A program made the translations under genes and the position numbers. From contig CAKUMR010000009.1 in the NCBI GenBank assembly GCA_934667865.1, positions 1 through 14,465 of the forward strand: DNA of 14,465 bases. Direction: 5' to 3'. Positions 1-7,053 of the stretch are shown piece after piece (position 1 is the first letter of the stretch; each line of letters opens with the position of its first letter). The notes beneath the pieces are model-generated. The model searched no databases and was not told the origin of the DNA. It saw only the letters and a list, made by a program, of their open reading frames with translations. The stretch comes from an uncultured Oscillospiraceae bacterium (GTDB lineage Bacteria > Bacillota_A > Clostridia > Oscillospirales > Oscillospiraceae).

Positions 1-20
1 TCCTTTCATACTAGAATTTC

Positions 21-211
21 ATAAAAAGCCGCAGGCTTTTTATAGCGCCTGCGGCGCGTCAAATTCTGCACAAGACGAGAGGGCACGCCAACGGCGTGCC
101 CTCAGTGCGCAAAGCGCACGTGTTTTTTGATTTTCATAATCAAAAAACGTAGGATTACTCTTTTCTTCCCTCCGAAACTTTCGGTTCGATAGGTTTTTTG
201 ACAGTCTGTCA
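21..211. repeat. Row of perfect short hairpins, mostly with three-base loops
   Basis: Perfect inverted repeats follow one another: 21-30/34-43 (loop GCA), 45-49/53-57 (loop TGC), 79-89/93-103 (loop AAC), 105-110/114-119 (loop AAA), 122-132/138-148 (loop TTCAT), 172-176/180-184 (loop ACT) and 199-203/207-211 (loop GTC). An alternative 8-bp pairing joins 28-35 to 48-55. The stems do not share sequence, so this is not a direct-repeat array. There is no convincing reading frame. Hairpins 21-43 and 122-148 have A-rich left arms and T-rich right arms, so they could act as terminators in either direction for a gene to the left of the window. The pairing is seen in the sequence; the role is inference. 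Confidence 0.6.
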
Positions 212-242
212 GGGAGCATCCGTTGGATGCTCCCTGTTTTTC
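210..242 (+). terminator. Rho-independent terminator upstream of holB
   Basis: A perfect 12-bp stem (210-221 with 225-236, loop GTT) is followed directly by five T (237-240 and 241, then CTAT). It would end transcription arriving from the left and insulate the holB promoter. Confidence 0.8.
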
Positions 243-274
243 TATAAAAATCGCCGTTTCCAGAAAATAAGGAC

Positions 275-303
275 TGGAAAAACGCACAATATCACGGTAT
301 AAT
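275..303 (+). promoter_or_regulatory. Sigma-A-type promoter for holB-ricT
   Basis: A perfect TATAAT is at 298-303, with TGGAAA (four of six matches to TTGACA) at 275-280 and a 17-bp spacer. The start point would be near 310, giving a 5' leader of about 28 bases with GGAGG at 326-330 before the GTG start at 338. Confidence 0.65.
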
Positions 304-337
304 AGAATATTGGTGAAACAGAAACGGAGGGCTGCAC

Positions 338-1294
338 GTGGAATTCGGAACATTTCTCGGAAACGAACCGCTCAAGCAGCGGCTTGCCTCCGTTCTCGCC
401 AAAGGGAAGCTGCACCACAGCTACCTGCTCTGCGGCCCGGCCGGTTCCGGCAAACACACGCTGGCGCGCCTTCTGTGCGCCGCGATGGAATGTACCGCCG
501 CGGAAAAACCCTGTCTGCGCTGCCCCCAGTGCCACAAGGTGCTGCACGGCACGCATCCGGACATCATCACCGTGGACGATCCCGACCGCAAGACCCTGCC
601 GGTCAGGCTCATCCGCGACACCTGCGCCGACCTCTACGTCCGGCCCAACGAGGGCGCGAAGAAGATCTATCTGATCCCCCGTGCGCAGGACCTGAACCCA
701 CAGGGGCAGAATGCCCTGCTCAAATGTATGGAGGAGCCGCCGGCCTACGGCGTGTTCCTGCTGCTGACCGACAATGCCGAGCGCCTGCTGCCCACGGTGC
801 GCAGCCGCTGCGTCGAGCTGCGGCTTCAGCCGCTTGCGGACGCCGTTCTGCTGCCCGCTCTGCGGGAGCGCTTCCCGCAGGCGGAGGAAAGCGCTCTGCG
901 CTCCGCCGCCGCGCGCTCCGGCGGCTATCTCGGTCAGGCGGAAACCCTGCTGCGTGAGAACAGCACCGACCTTTTCCCGCAGACGAAGAGCTTTCTCGCC
1001 GCCTACTGCGCCAAAGACCCCGTCGCGCTGCTGCGCGTCCTTGCGCCCATGGAAAAGCTCAAGCGCGAAGCGCTGCGGCCCATCCTGATGCAGTGGTACG
1101 AGCTGCTCGCGTCGGCGCTCACCGCCCGCGCCGGGCAGACGGCGCTGCGGCCGGAGTGTGCGCAGGTCGCCTCGGCGCGTTCCGCGGCCGCCCTTCTCTC
1201 GTCCATCGACGCCCTGAAAGCGGCGCTCGTCCGGCTCGACGCCAACGTCGGCCCCGGCCATATCTGCGGCGCGCTTTCGATACTTTTACGATAA
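338..1294 (+). CDS. holB: DNA polymerase III subunit delta' (HolB)
   Basis: This is the clamp-loader delta' subunit, which helps the DnaX complex load the beta sliding clamp at primed DNA. The 318-residue protein has the family layout: a P-loop GPAGSGKHT at residues 33-41, a four-cysteine zinc module (C52, C59, C62, C65), the conserved NALLKCMEEPP block at 125-135 and TVRSRC at 153-158, where the SRC motif belongs. The Walker B position reads LIPRAQDL (112-119) without the acidic pair, as expected for a subunit that does not hydrolyse ATP, although the P-loop is intact. The start is GTG at 338, with GGAGG at 326-330 seven bases upstream. ricT follows after nine bases, a pairing also known from Bacillus, where yaaT (ricT) lies beside holB. 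Family assignment is firm; clamp-loader role comes from the family. Confidence 0.93.
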   Translation: MEFGTFLGNEPLKQRLASVLAKGKLHHSYLLCGPAGSGKHTLARLLCAAMECTAAEKPCLRCPQCHKVLHGTHPDIITVDDPDRKTLPVRLIRDTCADLYVRPNEGAKKIYLIPRAQDLNPQGQNALLKCMEEPPAYGVFLLLTDNAERLLPTVRSRCVELRLQPLADAVLLPALRERFPQAEESALRSAAARSGGYLGQAETLLRENSTDLFPQTKSFLAAYCAKDPVALLRVLAPMEKLKREALRPILMQWYELLASALTARAGQTALRPECAQVASARSAAALLSSIDALKAALVRLDANVGPGHICGALSILLR

Positions 1295-1303
1295 GGAGTA
1301 ACT

Positions 1304-2638
1304 ATGGAACCCAACGAAATCCAGGAACAGTCCCCCGAAACGGCGGAATCCACTGAAAAATCCCCGGTCACGGTCTGTGACATCCAGTTCCGCACCGGGA
1401 CAAAAACCTATTTCTTTGACCCCGGCAAGCTCGCCGTGCAGACCGGCGACGACGTGATCATCGACACCTCCCGCGGCGCCGAGTTCGGCCGCTGCGTCCG
1501 CGGCAACCACGAGGTCAAGCCGAGCGAGGTCGTCGCCCCGCTGCGCCCAGTGATCCGTCTTGCCACCGCGCAGGACAAGCGCACCGACGCCGACAACCGC
1601 CAGCGCGAAAAGCGCGCGTTCGATGTCTGCCAGCAGAAGATCGCGGAGCTCGGGCTGGAAATGCAGCTCGTGTCCGCAGAATATGCCTTTGACGGCAGCA
1701 AAATTCTCTTCTTCTTCACCGCCGACGGCCGCGTGGACTTCCGCGAGCTTGTCAAGGTGCTCGCCTCCGTCCTGCGCACGCGCATCGAGCTGCGCCAGAT
1801 CGGCGTGCGCGATAAGGCCAAGATGGTCGGCGGTCTGGGCATCTGCGGCCGGCCCTTCTGCTGCCGCGAATTTCTGGACGACTTCCAGCCGGTGTCCATC
1901 AAGATGGCAAAGACGCAGAACCTCAGCCTGAACCCCACCAAAATTTCCGGCACCTGCGGGCGGCTGATGTGCTGCCTGAACTACGAGCAAGCGGCCTATG
2001 AGGACCTGATCAAGACCAGCCCCAAGGCGGAATCCTTTGTGGACACGCCCGACGGCCGCGGCACGGTCACGGACGTGAACCTGCTGTGCCAGTGCGTCAA
2101 GGTGCGGCTGGAGCAGCAGCCGGACACCATCGTCTGCCACAAAAACTGCGACATCTGCGTCCTGCGCAACGGCAAGGCCAAGAAAACCGACACGCCCATC
2201 CCGGACGATCTCGCACCCATTTCCGGCGACCCGAAGCGCCGCGGCAAGAAAAACGACGCGCCGCAGTTCACCACCTATCTTGACCCCGTGGTCATGAAGC
2301 AGAACGCGGAGGTGCTGGAGGAAGCCCGCACGAACGCGCCGGAGATCGAAGAGGCGGATGAGGCCGCGAAGCGCCGCCGCCGCAGAGGCGGACGCGGCCG
2401 GAACAAGTCCAGAGCCGAGGGCAAGCCCGCCGAGAATCGCCCCGCAAAACCGGAGGGCAAGCCCGCGAAGGCCGCCGAGCCCCGCCCCGCAAAGACGGAA
2501 AATCGCCCCGCAAAGGCAGATGCCAGACCCGCCGAGGGCAAGGACGCTCCGGCCGCCGAGGGCGCTAAGAGCGGCGCGCGCCGCCGCTATCACCGCCGCC
2601 GCAGAGGAAACGGCGGAGGTCCGAAGCCGGAAGTATAA
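1304..2638 (+). CDS. ricT: PSP1-domain protein RicT (YaaT family) with an added basic tail
   Basis: This is a homologue of RicT/YaaT, which in Bacillus subtilis forms the RicA-RicF-RicT complex that carries iron-sulfur clusters and aids RNase Y-dependent mRNA processing and development. The cysteine pattern is visible as GICGRPFCC (C181, C186, C187) and GTCGRLMCC (C218, C223, C224), within a PSP1 core of roughly residues 20-300. The protein has 444 residues, against about 275 in Bacillus. The excess is mainly a C-terminal tail from K356 that is rich in Arg, Lys, Pro and Ala, with repeated RPAK/KPA units and Arg clusters at both ends, probably disordered and RNA-binding. AAGGAG at 1293-1298 lies five bases before the ATG and overlaps the holB stop, indicating co-transcription. 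Neither ricA nor ricF is in the window. Family is confident; tail function is inference. Confidence 0.9.
   Translation: MEPNEIQEQSPETAESTEKSPVTVCDIQFRTGTKTYFFDPGKLAVQTGDDVIIDTSRGAEFGRCVRGNHEVKPSEVVAPLRPVIRLATAQDKRTDADNRQREKRAFDVCQQKIAELGLEMQLVSAEYAFDGSKILFFFTADGRVDFRELVKVLASVLRTRIELRQIGVRDKAKMVGGLGICGRPFCCREFLDDFQPVSIKMAKTQNLSLNPTKISGTCGRLMCCLNYEQAAYEDLIKTSPKAESFVDTPDGRGTVTDVNLLCQCVKVRLEQQPDTIVCHKNCDICVLRNGKAKKTDTPIPDDLAPISGDPKRRGKKNDAPQFTTYLDPVVMKQNAEVLEEARTNAPEIEEADEAAKRRRRRGGRGRNKSRAEGKPAENRPAKPEGKPAKAAEPRPAKTENRPAKADARPAEGKDAPAAEGAKSGARRRYHRRRRGNGGGPKPEV
2435..2514 (+). repeat. Short direct repeats in the ricT tail
   Basis: The 14-base unit AATCGCCCCGCAAA occurs exactly at 2435-2448 and 2501-2514, with a diverged copy at 2480-2493. 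They encode the recurring NRPAK/PRPAK units of the RicT tail, so repeat copy number may vary between strains. Confidence 0.6.
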
Positions 2639-2698
2639 AAAATCAGGTAAGTATCAAAACCGCTGGGGAAAAGCGGAGTCCGAATAAGAAAACATAGA

Positions 2699-2738
2699 TG
2701 CTGCCCCGCAGACAATGTCTGCGGGGCAGCACTGTTTA
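2699..2738 (+). terminator. Terminator of holB-ricT
   Basis: A perfect 15-bp stem pairs 2699-2713 with 2717-2731 around an AAT loop. It is followed by CTGTTTA, a weak T tract. The left flank is A-rich, so it might also work on the minus strand. Confidence 0.7.
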
Positions 2739-2900
2739 CAGCCATTTACCGAAGAATTTTTTGTTGGAACAAGGCGTTTTTCCGCGGCGCTGCTTTGTGT
2801 AACGTAAGAGAAAACGCCGCAGTTCCGGCGGAAAAGACTCGGCGAAGGGGCTGTGGTTTCTTATGAGGACGGAGCCAAAAGCCCGGCGGTTTTTTTGTGA
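2739..2900. other. Non-coding stretch between the ricT terminator and the pst promoter
   Basis: No reading frame with a ribosome binding site is seen. The stretch holds weak inverted repeats only: GGCGTTTT at 2773-2780 against AAAACGCC at 2811-2818, CGCCG/CGGCG at 2815-2819/2826-2830, and a run of seven T from 2890 after GC-rich sequence. It could be a remnant terminator or a far-upstream regulatory region; nothing firm can be assigned. Confidence 0.4.
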
Positions 2901-2901
2901 T

Positions 2902-2941
2902 TTGACGTCGATTTTACAAAAGGTTTCTTTTTCATTTTACA
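2902..2941 (+). promoter_or_regulatory. Pho box (PhoP binding repeats) upstream of pstS
   Basis: TTnACA-like hexamers recur at 2902 (TTGACG), 2913 (TTTACA), 2924 (TTTCTT) and 2936 (TTTACA), with start-to-start spacing of 11, 11 and 12 bases. Known PhoP boxes of Bacillota are TT(A/C/T)ACA-type direct repeats with about 11-base periodicity, so this is the expected operator for activation at low phosphate by the PhoP encoded at the end of the same operon. The third repeat is poor. Confidence 0.65.
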
Positions 2942-2956
2942 CAGCCGCAGTATTCT
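2936..2956 (+). promoter_or_regulatory. Pho-type core promoter of the pst operon
   Basis: TATTCT at 2951-2956 is the best -10 candidate. It lies nine bases beyond the last Pho repeat, and no good -35 exists at the normal distance. This matches activator-dependent pho promoters, in which the Pho box takes the place of the -35. The leader to the pstS start would be about 45 bases. Confidence 0.5.
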
Positions 2957-3008
2957 CGGAAGCGTAGGGAACAATAATCCAAAATGAAATGAAAAGGAGA
3001 TCTGAACA

Positions 3009-3815
3009 ATGAAAAAGATTCTCACGATCGTACTGGCATTGGCCTGTGCCGCCATGCTGTTTGCAGCTTGCGGCACGAAGGAAAGCGGCGCTGTTTCTAC
3101 CGACGGCTCCACTTCCATGGAAAAAGTGATCGGCGCGCTGGGCGAATCCTTCATGCAGAAATATGAGGGAACGACCTTCACTTACAATCCCACCGGCTCC
3201 GGCTCCGGCATCAAGGCGGTTCAGGCAGGCACCTGCGACATCGGTCTGGCAAGCAGAAACCTGAAGGACGAGGAAAAATCGAGTGGCCTGAAGCAGACCG
3301 TTCTGGCTTACGACGGCATCGCGATCATCGTGCATCCGGACAACCCCGTTTCCGACCTTGATGTAGAAACCATTGCAAAGATCTACACCGGCGAAATCAC
3401 CAACTGGAAGGACGTCGGCGGCAACGACGCCGAGATCGTCCTGATCGGCCGCGAGGCCGGCAGCGGCACGCGCGACGGCTTTGAATCCATCACCGGCACC
3501 GAAGGAAGCTGCAAGTACCGTCAGGAGCTGACCTCCACCGGCGACGTCATCACGACCGTTTCCCAGAACCCGGACGCCATCGGCTACGCCTCTCTGGCTT
3601 CCCTCAAGGACAGCGTCAAGGCCCTCAAGGTCGGCGGCGTGGAGCCGACGGAAGCAAGCGTTAAGGACGGCAGCTACGTCATCCAGCGTCCCTTCGTCCT
3701 CGTCACGGTCGAGGGCAAGGAGCTGAGCAAGACGGCGCAGGAGTTCTTCGACTACGCCACCTCCGCGGATGCAGCAAGCATCATTGCCAAGGCCGGTGCG
3801 GTCGCGGCGAACTGA
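3009..3815 (+). CDS. pstS: Phosphate ABC transporter substrate-binding lipoprotein PstS
   Basis: PstS binds inorganic phosphate outside the membrane and hands it to PstCA. A 20-residue signal peptide ends in the lipobox FAAC, giving a lipid-anchored C21. Phosphate-binding signatures are DGSTSM (residues 32-37), TGSGSGIKAV, GLASR and REAGSGTRDG (148-157), all typical of the family, and the 268-residue length is normal. AAAGGAGA at 2993-3000 precedes the ATG at good spacing. It is the first gene of the operon, directly behind the Pho box. A 69-base gap with a hairpin separates it from pstC, whereas the later genes overlap, which fits higher PstS synthesis than of the membrane subunits. Confidence 0.95.
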   Translation: MKKILTIVLALACAAMLFAACGTKESGAVSTDGSTSMEKVIGALGESFMQKYEGTTFTYNPTGSGSGIKAVQAGTCDIGLASRNLKDEEKSSGLKQTVLAYDGIAIIVHPDNPVSDLDVETIAKIYTGEITNWKDVGGNDAEIVLIGREAGSGTRDGFESITGTEGSCKYRQELTSTGDVITTVSQNPDAIGYASLASLKDSVKALKVGGVEPTEASVKDGSYVIQRPFVLVTVEGKELSKTAQEFFDYATSADAASIIAKAGAVAAN

Positions 3816-3836
3816 TCAATACACACATGGCACCAA

Positions 3837-3857
3837 GGCGGCTCACCTACGGCCGCC
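3837..3857 (+). promoter_or_regulatory. Hairpin between pstS and pstC
   Basis: GGCGGC at 3837-3842 pairs with GCCGCC at 3852-3857 around a nine-base loop, and no T run follows. It could protect the 3' end of a pstS message or attenuate reading into pstC, giving excess PstS. The pairing is seen; the role is inference. Confidence 0.45.
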
Positions 3858-3884
3858 CTGTTGCCGTCTGAAGAAGGGAACTGC

Positions 3885-4781
3885 ATGAAAGAAAACAATC
3901 GCGCCAAGCGCGCGGGCAAGCGGCTGCTGGAAAATACGATGCACGGTCTGTTTCTGGTGCTGGGCCTGATCACCGTCGCCTGCGTTCTGCTGATCACAGT
4001 CTACCTCGTGATCTCCGGCATCCCGGCGATCCGGAAGATCGGCCTTCTCCCCTTCCTGTTCGGCAAGGTCTGGGATTCCACCGCGGCAGAGCCGTCCTTC
4101 GGCATTCTGCCCTTTATCCTCACGAGCGTCTACGGCACCGCGGGCGCAATTCTGCTCGGCGTGCCGGTGGGCTTTCTCACGGCGGTATATCTGGCGAAGC
4201 TCGCACCCGCCGGTGTGAAGCGGGTCATGCAGGCGGCGGTGAGTATGCTCGCGGGCATCCCCTCGGTCGTCTACGGCCTTGTGGGCATGCTGATCCTCGT
4301 GCCGGGTATCCGGAAGCTCTTCCATGTGCCGGACGGCTCGAGCCTGCTCGCGGCCATCATCGTGCTGGCCATTATGATTTTGCCCTCCATCATCAAGGTT
4401 TCGGTCACGGCGCTGGAGGCCGTGCCGAAGGAATATGAGGACGCCTCCCTTGCACTGGGGGCGACGCCGGTGGAAACCTACTTCAAGGTATCCGTTCCCG
4501 CGGCCAGAAGCGGCATCGCCGCAGCAGTCGTGCTGGGCGTGGGTCGCGCCATCGGCGAGGCCATGGCCGTGATGATGGTGTCCGGCAACGTGGCGAATAT
4601 GCCGTCGCTGTTCCAGAGCGTGCGTTTCCTGACCACGGGCGTGGCCAGCGAGATGTCCTACTCCGGGGGCTTGCAGCGGCAGGCGCTGTTTTCCATCGCA
4701 CTGGTGCTGTTCCTGTTCATCATGCTCATCAATGCGACCCTGAACTTCTTCCTCAAGCGGGACAAAGGAGGCGCAGCATGA
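3885..4781 (+). CDS. pstC: Phosphate ABC transporter permease PstC
   Basis: One of the two membrane subunits that form the phosphate channel. The 298-residue protein begins with a short basic cytoplasmic end and a first membrane helix at about residues 17-40. Further helices follow and include AGIPSVVYGLVGM, a signature of Pst permeases. The EAA loop that contacts PstB starts near residue 183 (EYEDASLALGA) and continues to GRAIGEAMAV. I chose the ATG at 3885 because AAGAAGGGA lies just upstream. An in-frame TTG at 3861 would add eight residues but has no ribosome binding site and sits beside the hairpin. The stop overlaps the pstA start by four bases. Confidence 0.94.
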   Translation: MKENNRAKRAGKRLLENTMHGLFLVLGLITVACVLLITVYLVISGIPAIRKIGLLPFLFGKVWDSTAAEPSFGILPFILTSVYGTAGAILLGVPVGFLTAVYLAKLAPAGVKRVMQAAVSMLAGIPSVVYGLVGMLILVPGIRKLFHVPDGSSLLAAIIVLAIMILPSIIKVSVTALEAVPKEYEDASLALGATPVETYFKVSVPAARSGIAAAVVLGVGRAIGEAMAVMMVSGNVANMPSLFQSVRFLTTGVASEMSYSGGLQRQALFSIALVLFLFIMLINATLNFFLKRDKGGAA

Positions 4782-5638
4782 AAGGCAAAAAGCTCTCTGC
4801 GGCGCGACGCGCCTACATCGGCCTGATGAAGAGCCTGATGTGGCTCTCCGCGGGACTGACCGCTGCGCTGACCGCATTTCTGATCGTCTACGTTCTGGTC
4901 AAGGGCGTGCCGAACATCACGTGGAAGCTGCTTTCCACCGCGCCGAGCTATCTGACGGGCGACATCGGCATCCTGCCGGACATTCTCAACACGCTCTATA
5001 TCGTCCTTGCGACCATCGTGATCGTCGTGCCGCTGGGCGTGGGTGCGGCCATCTATCTGACCGAATATGCCAGAAATAAAAGGGTCGTCGGTGCGATCGA
5101 GTACGCCGCCGAGACCCTCTCCGGCATCCCGTCGATCATCTACGGCCTTGTAGGTATGCTGGTGTGCGAATTTCTGGGCTTGCAGAAAAGCCTGCTGGCA
5201 GGCGCGCTGACGCTGGTCATCATGAATCTGCCGACCGTGATGCGCACGACGCAGGAGAGCCTCAAGACCGTCCCGCAGAGCTACCGCGAGGGCGCCTTCG
5301 GCCTCGGCGCGGGCAAGTGGCGCGTGATCCGGACGGTCGTGCTGCCCGGCTGCGTGGACGGCGTGGTGACGGGCTGCATCCTCTCCGTCGGCCGGATTCT
5401 GGGAGAGTCCGCGGCGCTTCTCTTCACGGCGGGCTTTGCGCACGTGCTGTTCGGCTTCTTCGAGGGTCTGACGAAATCCGGTGCGACGCTGACCGTGGCG
5501 CTGTACTTCTACGCCAAGGAGCAGGGCGAGTTCGAGGTGGCCTTCGCCATCGCGGCAATCCTGATGTTCCTGACGCTTCTGATCAACTTTGCCGCCGACC
5601 TGGTTTCGGCGTATTTCCGCCGGAAAAAGGCGATGTAA
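4778..5638 (+). CDS. pstA: Phosphate ABC transporter permease PstA
   Basis: The second channel subunit, 286 residues with about six membrane helices. The first lies near residues 18-42. The stretch [13 protein letters not shown] parallels that in PstC. The EAA loop starts around residue 165 ([14 protein letters not shown]) and ends in [12 protein letters not shown]. The start is fixed by AAAGGAGG at 4764-4771 and by the ATGA overlap with pstC, which implies translational coupling. The last residues are basic (RRKKAM), as in other PstA proteins that end in the cytoplasm. Confidence 0.94.
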   Translation: MKGKKLSAARRAYIGLMKSLMWLSAGLTAALTAFLIVYVLVKGVPNITWKLLSTAPSYLTGDIGILPDILNTLYIVLATIVIVVPLGVGAAIYLTEYARNKRVVGAIEYAAETLSGIPSIIYGLVGMLVCEFLGLQKSLLAGALTLVIMNLPTVMRTTQESLKTVPQSYREGAFGLGAGKWRVIRTVVLPGCVDGVVTGCILSVGRILGESAALLFTAGFAHVLFGFFEGLTKSGATLTVALYFYAKEQGEFEVAFAIAAILMFLTLLINFAADLVSAYFRRKKAM

Positions 5639-5651
5639 GGGAGGAATCCAT

Positions 5652-6407
5652 ATGAATAGTGTCATTTCCGTGCAGGATCTCTGCCTGTGGTACGGCGAGC
5701 ATCAGGCGCTGAAAAACGTCAGCATCGAGATTCCCGAAAAAAGCATCACAGCGCTGATCGGGCCGTCCGGCTGCGGCAAATCGACGTTCCTCAAAACGCT
5801 CAACCGCATGAACGACCTCATCCCCGGCGTGAAGATCACGGGCTCGGTAAAATACAAGGACGAGGACATCTTTGACCCCGCGATGGACGTCAACGAGCTG
5901 CGCCGCCAGGTGGGCATGGTGTTCCAGAAGCCGAATCCCTTCCCCATGAGCATCTATGACAATATCGCCTACGGCCCGCGCACGCACGGCATCCGCAGCA
6001 AGGCCAAGCTCGACGACATCGTAGAGCGCTCCCTGCGCGGCGCGGCGATCTGGGACGAGGTCAAGGACCGCCTGAAAAAGAACGCCCTCGGCCTTTCCGG
6101 CGGACAGCAGCAGCGTCTGTGCATCGCGCGGGCGCTGGCGGTGGAGCCGGACGTCCTGCTGATGGACGAGCCGACGAGCGCGCTCGACCCCATCTCCACC
6201 TCCAAGATCGAGGATCTTGCCATGCAGCTCAAGGAAAAGTATACCATCGTCATCGTCACGCACAATATGCAGCAGGCCGTCCGCATCTCGGACAGCACGG
6301 CCTTCTTCCTGCTGGGAGAGCTGGTAGAGTACGGCGGCTCCGAGCAGCTCTTCTCCAACCCGCGCGACAAGCGGACAGAGGATTATATCACGGGGAGGTT
6401 CGGATAA
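5652..6407 (+). CDS. pstB: Phosphate ABC transporter ATPase PstB
   Basis: The ATPase that powers phosphate import, 251 residues, full length. Motifs in order: Walker [10 protein letters not shown] at 37-45, Q-loop VFQKPNPFP at 90-98 (the Pst-specific form), signature LSGGQQQR at 148-155, Walker [13 protein letters not shown] at 168-179 and switch histidine H204 in VTHNMQQA. The ATG at 5652 is preceded by AAGGGAGG at 5637-5644 with seven bases of spacing, 13 bases after the pstA stop. An upstream in-frame start at 5589 would overlap pstA by 50 bases and lacks a site. The last base of the stop is the first base of the phoU start. Confidence 0.96.
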   Translation: MNSVISVQDLCLWYGEHQALKNVSIEIPEKSITALIGPSGCGKSTFLKTLNRMNDLIPGVKITGSVKYKDEDIFDPAMDVNELRRQVGMVFQKPNPFPMSIYDNIAYGPRTHGIRSKAKLDDIVERSLRGAAIWDEVKDRLKKNALGLSGGQQQRLCIARALAVEPDVLLMDEPTSALDPISTSKIEDLAMQLKEKYTIVIVTHNMQQAVRISDSTAFFLLGELVEYGGSEQLFSNPRDKRTEDYITGRFG

Positions 6408-7051
6408 TGAGAAGCCGGTTTGACGAGCAGCTTGCGCTTTTGAAAAAGGAACTGATCGAGATGGGCGCGCTGTGCGAGGAGGTCATCGCAAAGGCGAGCG
6501 AGGCCCTGACGCGCGGGGACGTCGCGCTTGCCGCCAAGGTCGCGCCGCTCGACGAGCAGATCGACCGGAAGGAGCACGACATTGAGGCGCTCTGCCTGCG
6601 GCTGCTTTTGCAGCAGCAGCCGGTGGCGCGCGACCTGCGCAAGATTTCCGCGGCGCTCAAGATGATCACGGATATGGAGCGCATCGGCGATCAGGCGGAG
6701 GACATCGCCGAGATCGTCACCTTCCTCAAGGGCCGCACGGGCCAGAACGACGATCTTCTGCGCGAAATGGCGCGTTCCACCATCAAAATGGTGACGGAAA
6801 GTGTTGATGCTTTCGTAAAACATGATATAATGTTGGCAGAAAAGGTCGTGGCGTATGACGATGTGGTGGACAACTACTTCGAGCAGGTCAAGGACGAGCT
6901 GATCGCAAGGATCGCGGAAAACCCCGACGACGGCGAATATGCGCTGGACCTTCTGATGATCGCAAAATATTTCGAGCGCATCGGCGATCATGCGGTGAAT
7001 ATTGCCGAATGGGTGATGTTCTCCGTGACCGGTGTGCATAAGGAGGGGTGA
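6407..7051 (+). CDS. phoU: Phosphate signalling regulator PhoU
   Basis: PhoU is a cytoplasmic all-helical protein with two tandem three-helix bundles. It couples the Pst transporter to the phosphate sensor kinase and keeps the Pho regulon silent when phosphate is plentiful. The 214 residues carry both metal-binding helices: DMERIGDQAED (89-99) in the first bundle and FERIGDHAVNIAEW (189-202) in the second. QQQPVARDLR at 69-78 is another family hallmark. The ATG overlaps the pstB stop by one base, with GGGGAGG at 6392-6398 eight bases upstream. Earlier in-frame starts lie deep inside pstB and are rejected. It overlaps the 3' neighbour phoP or ends two bases before it, depending on the phoP start, and contains an internal promoter-like sequence. 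Confidence 0.95.
   Translation: MRSRFDEQLALLKKELIEMGALCEEVIAKASEALTRGDVALAAKVAPLDEQIDRKEHDIEALCLRLLLQQQPVARDLRKISAALKMITDMERIGDQAEDIAEIVTFLKGRTGQNDDLLREMARSTIKMVTESVDAFVKHDIMLAEKVVAYDDVVDNYFEQVKDELIARIAENPDDGEYALDLLMIAKYFERIGDHAVNIAEWVMFSVTGVHKEG
6804..6831 (+). promoter_or_regulatory. Internal promoter in phoU, probably for phoP-phoR
   Basis: TTGATG at 6804-6809, a 16-base spacer and a perfect TATAAT at 6826-6831 with the extended -10 TG at 6823-6824. The surrounding codons are AT-rich within an otherwise GC-rich gene. It lies about 220 bases before phoP and could supply basal two-component system when the Pho-box promoter is silent. Activity is inferred. Confidence 0.55.
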
Positions 7052-7053
7052 GC

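Noticed and set aside
21..236. CRISPR array or REP element in the first 240 bases
   Set aside because: The palindromes share no repeat sequence and have no regular spacers, so neither a CRISPR array nor a REP family is supported.
102..353. 83-codon frame over the hairpin cluster, minus strand
   Set aside because: Runs through perfect palindromes and the terminator, lacks a ribosome binding site and has no protein-like pattern.
242..1261. Long minus-strand open frame of 339 codons opposite holB
   Set aside because: Low-complexity Arg/Gly/Gln translation with no recognisable domain, produced by GC-rich third positions of holB; no ribosome binding site.
1286..2593. 435-codon minus-strand open frame opposite ricT
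   Set aside because: Alanine/leucine/glycine-rich shadow of ricT codons; ricT has the conserved cysteine motifs and a proper ribosome binding site.
3861..3884. Upstream TTG start for pstC
   Set aside because: No ribosome binding site, next to the intercistronic hairpin; ATG 3885 has AAGAAGGGA upstream and gives the usual N terminus.
3843..4877. 344-codon minus-strand frame opposite pstC
   Set aside because: Composition (His, Gln, Asp, Arg rich) is typical of an antisense reading of a membrane protein gene; no start signal.
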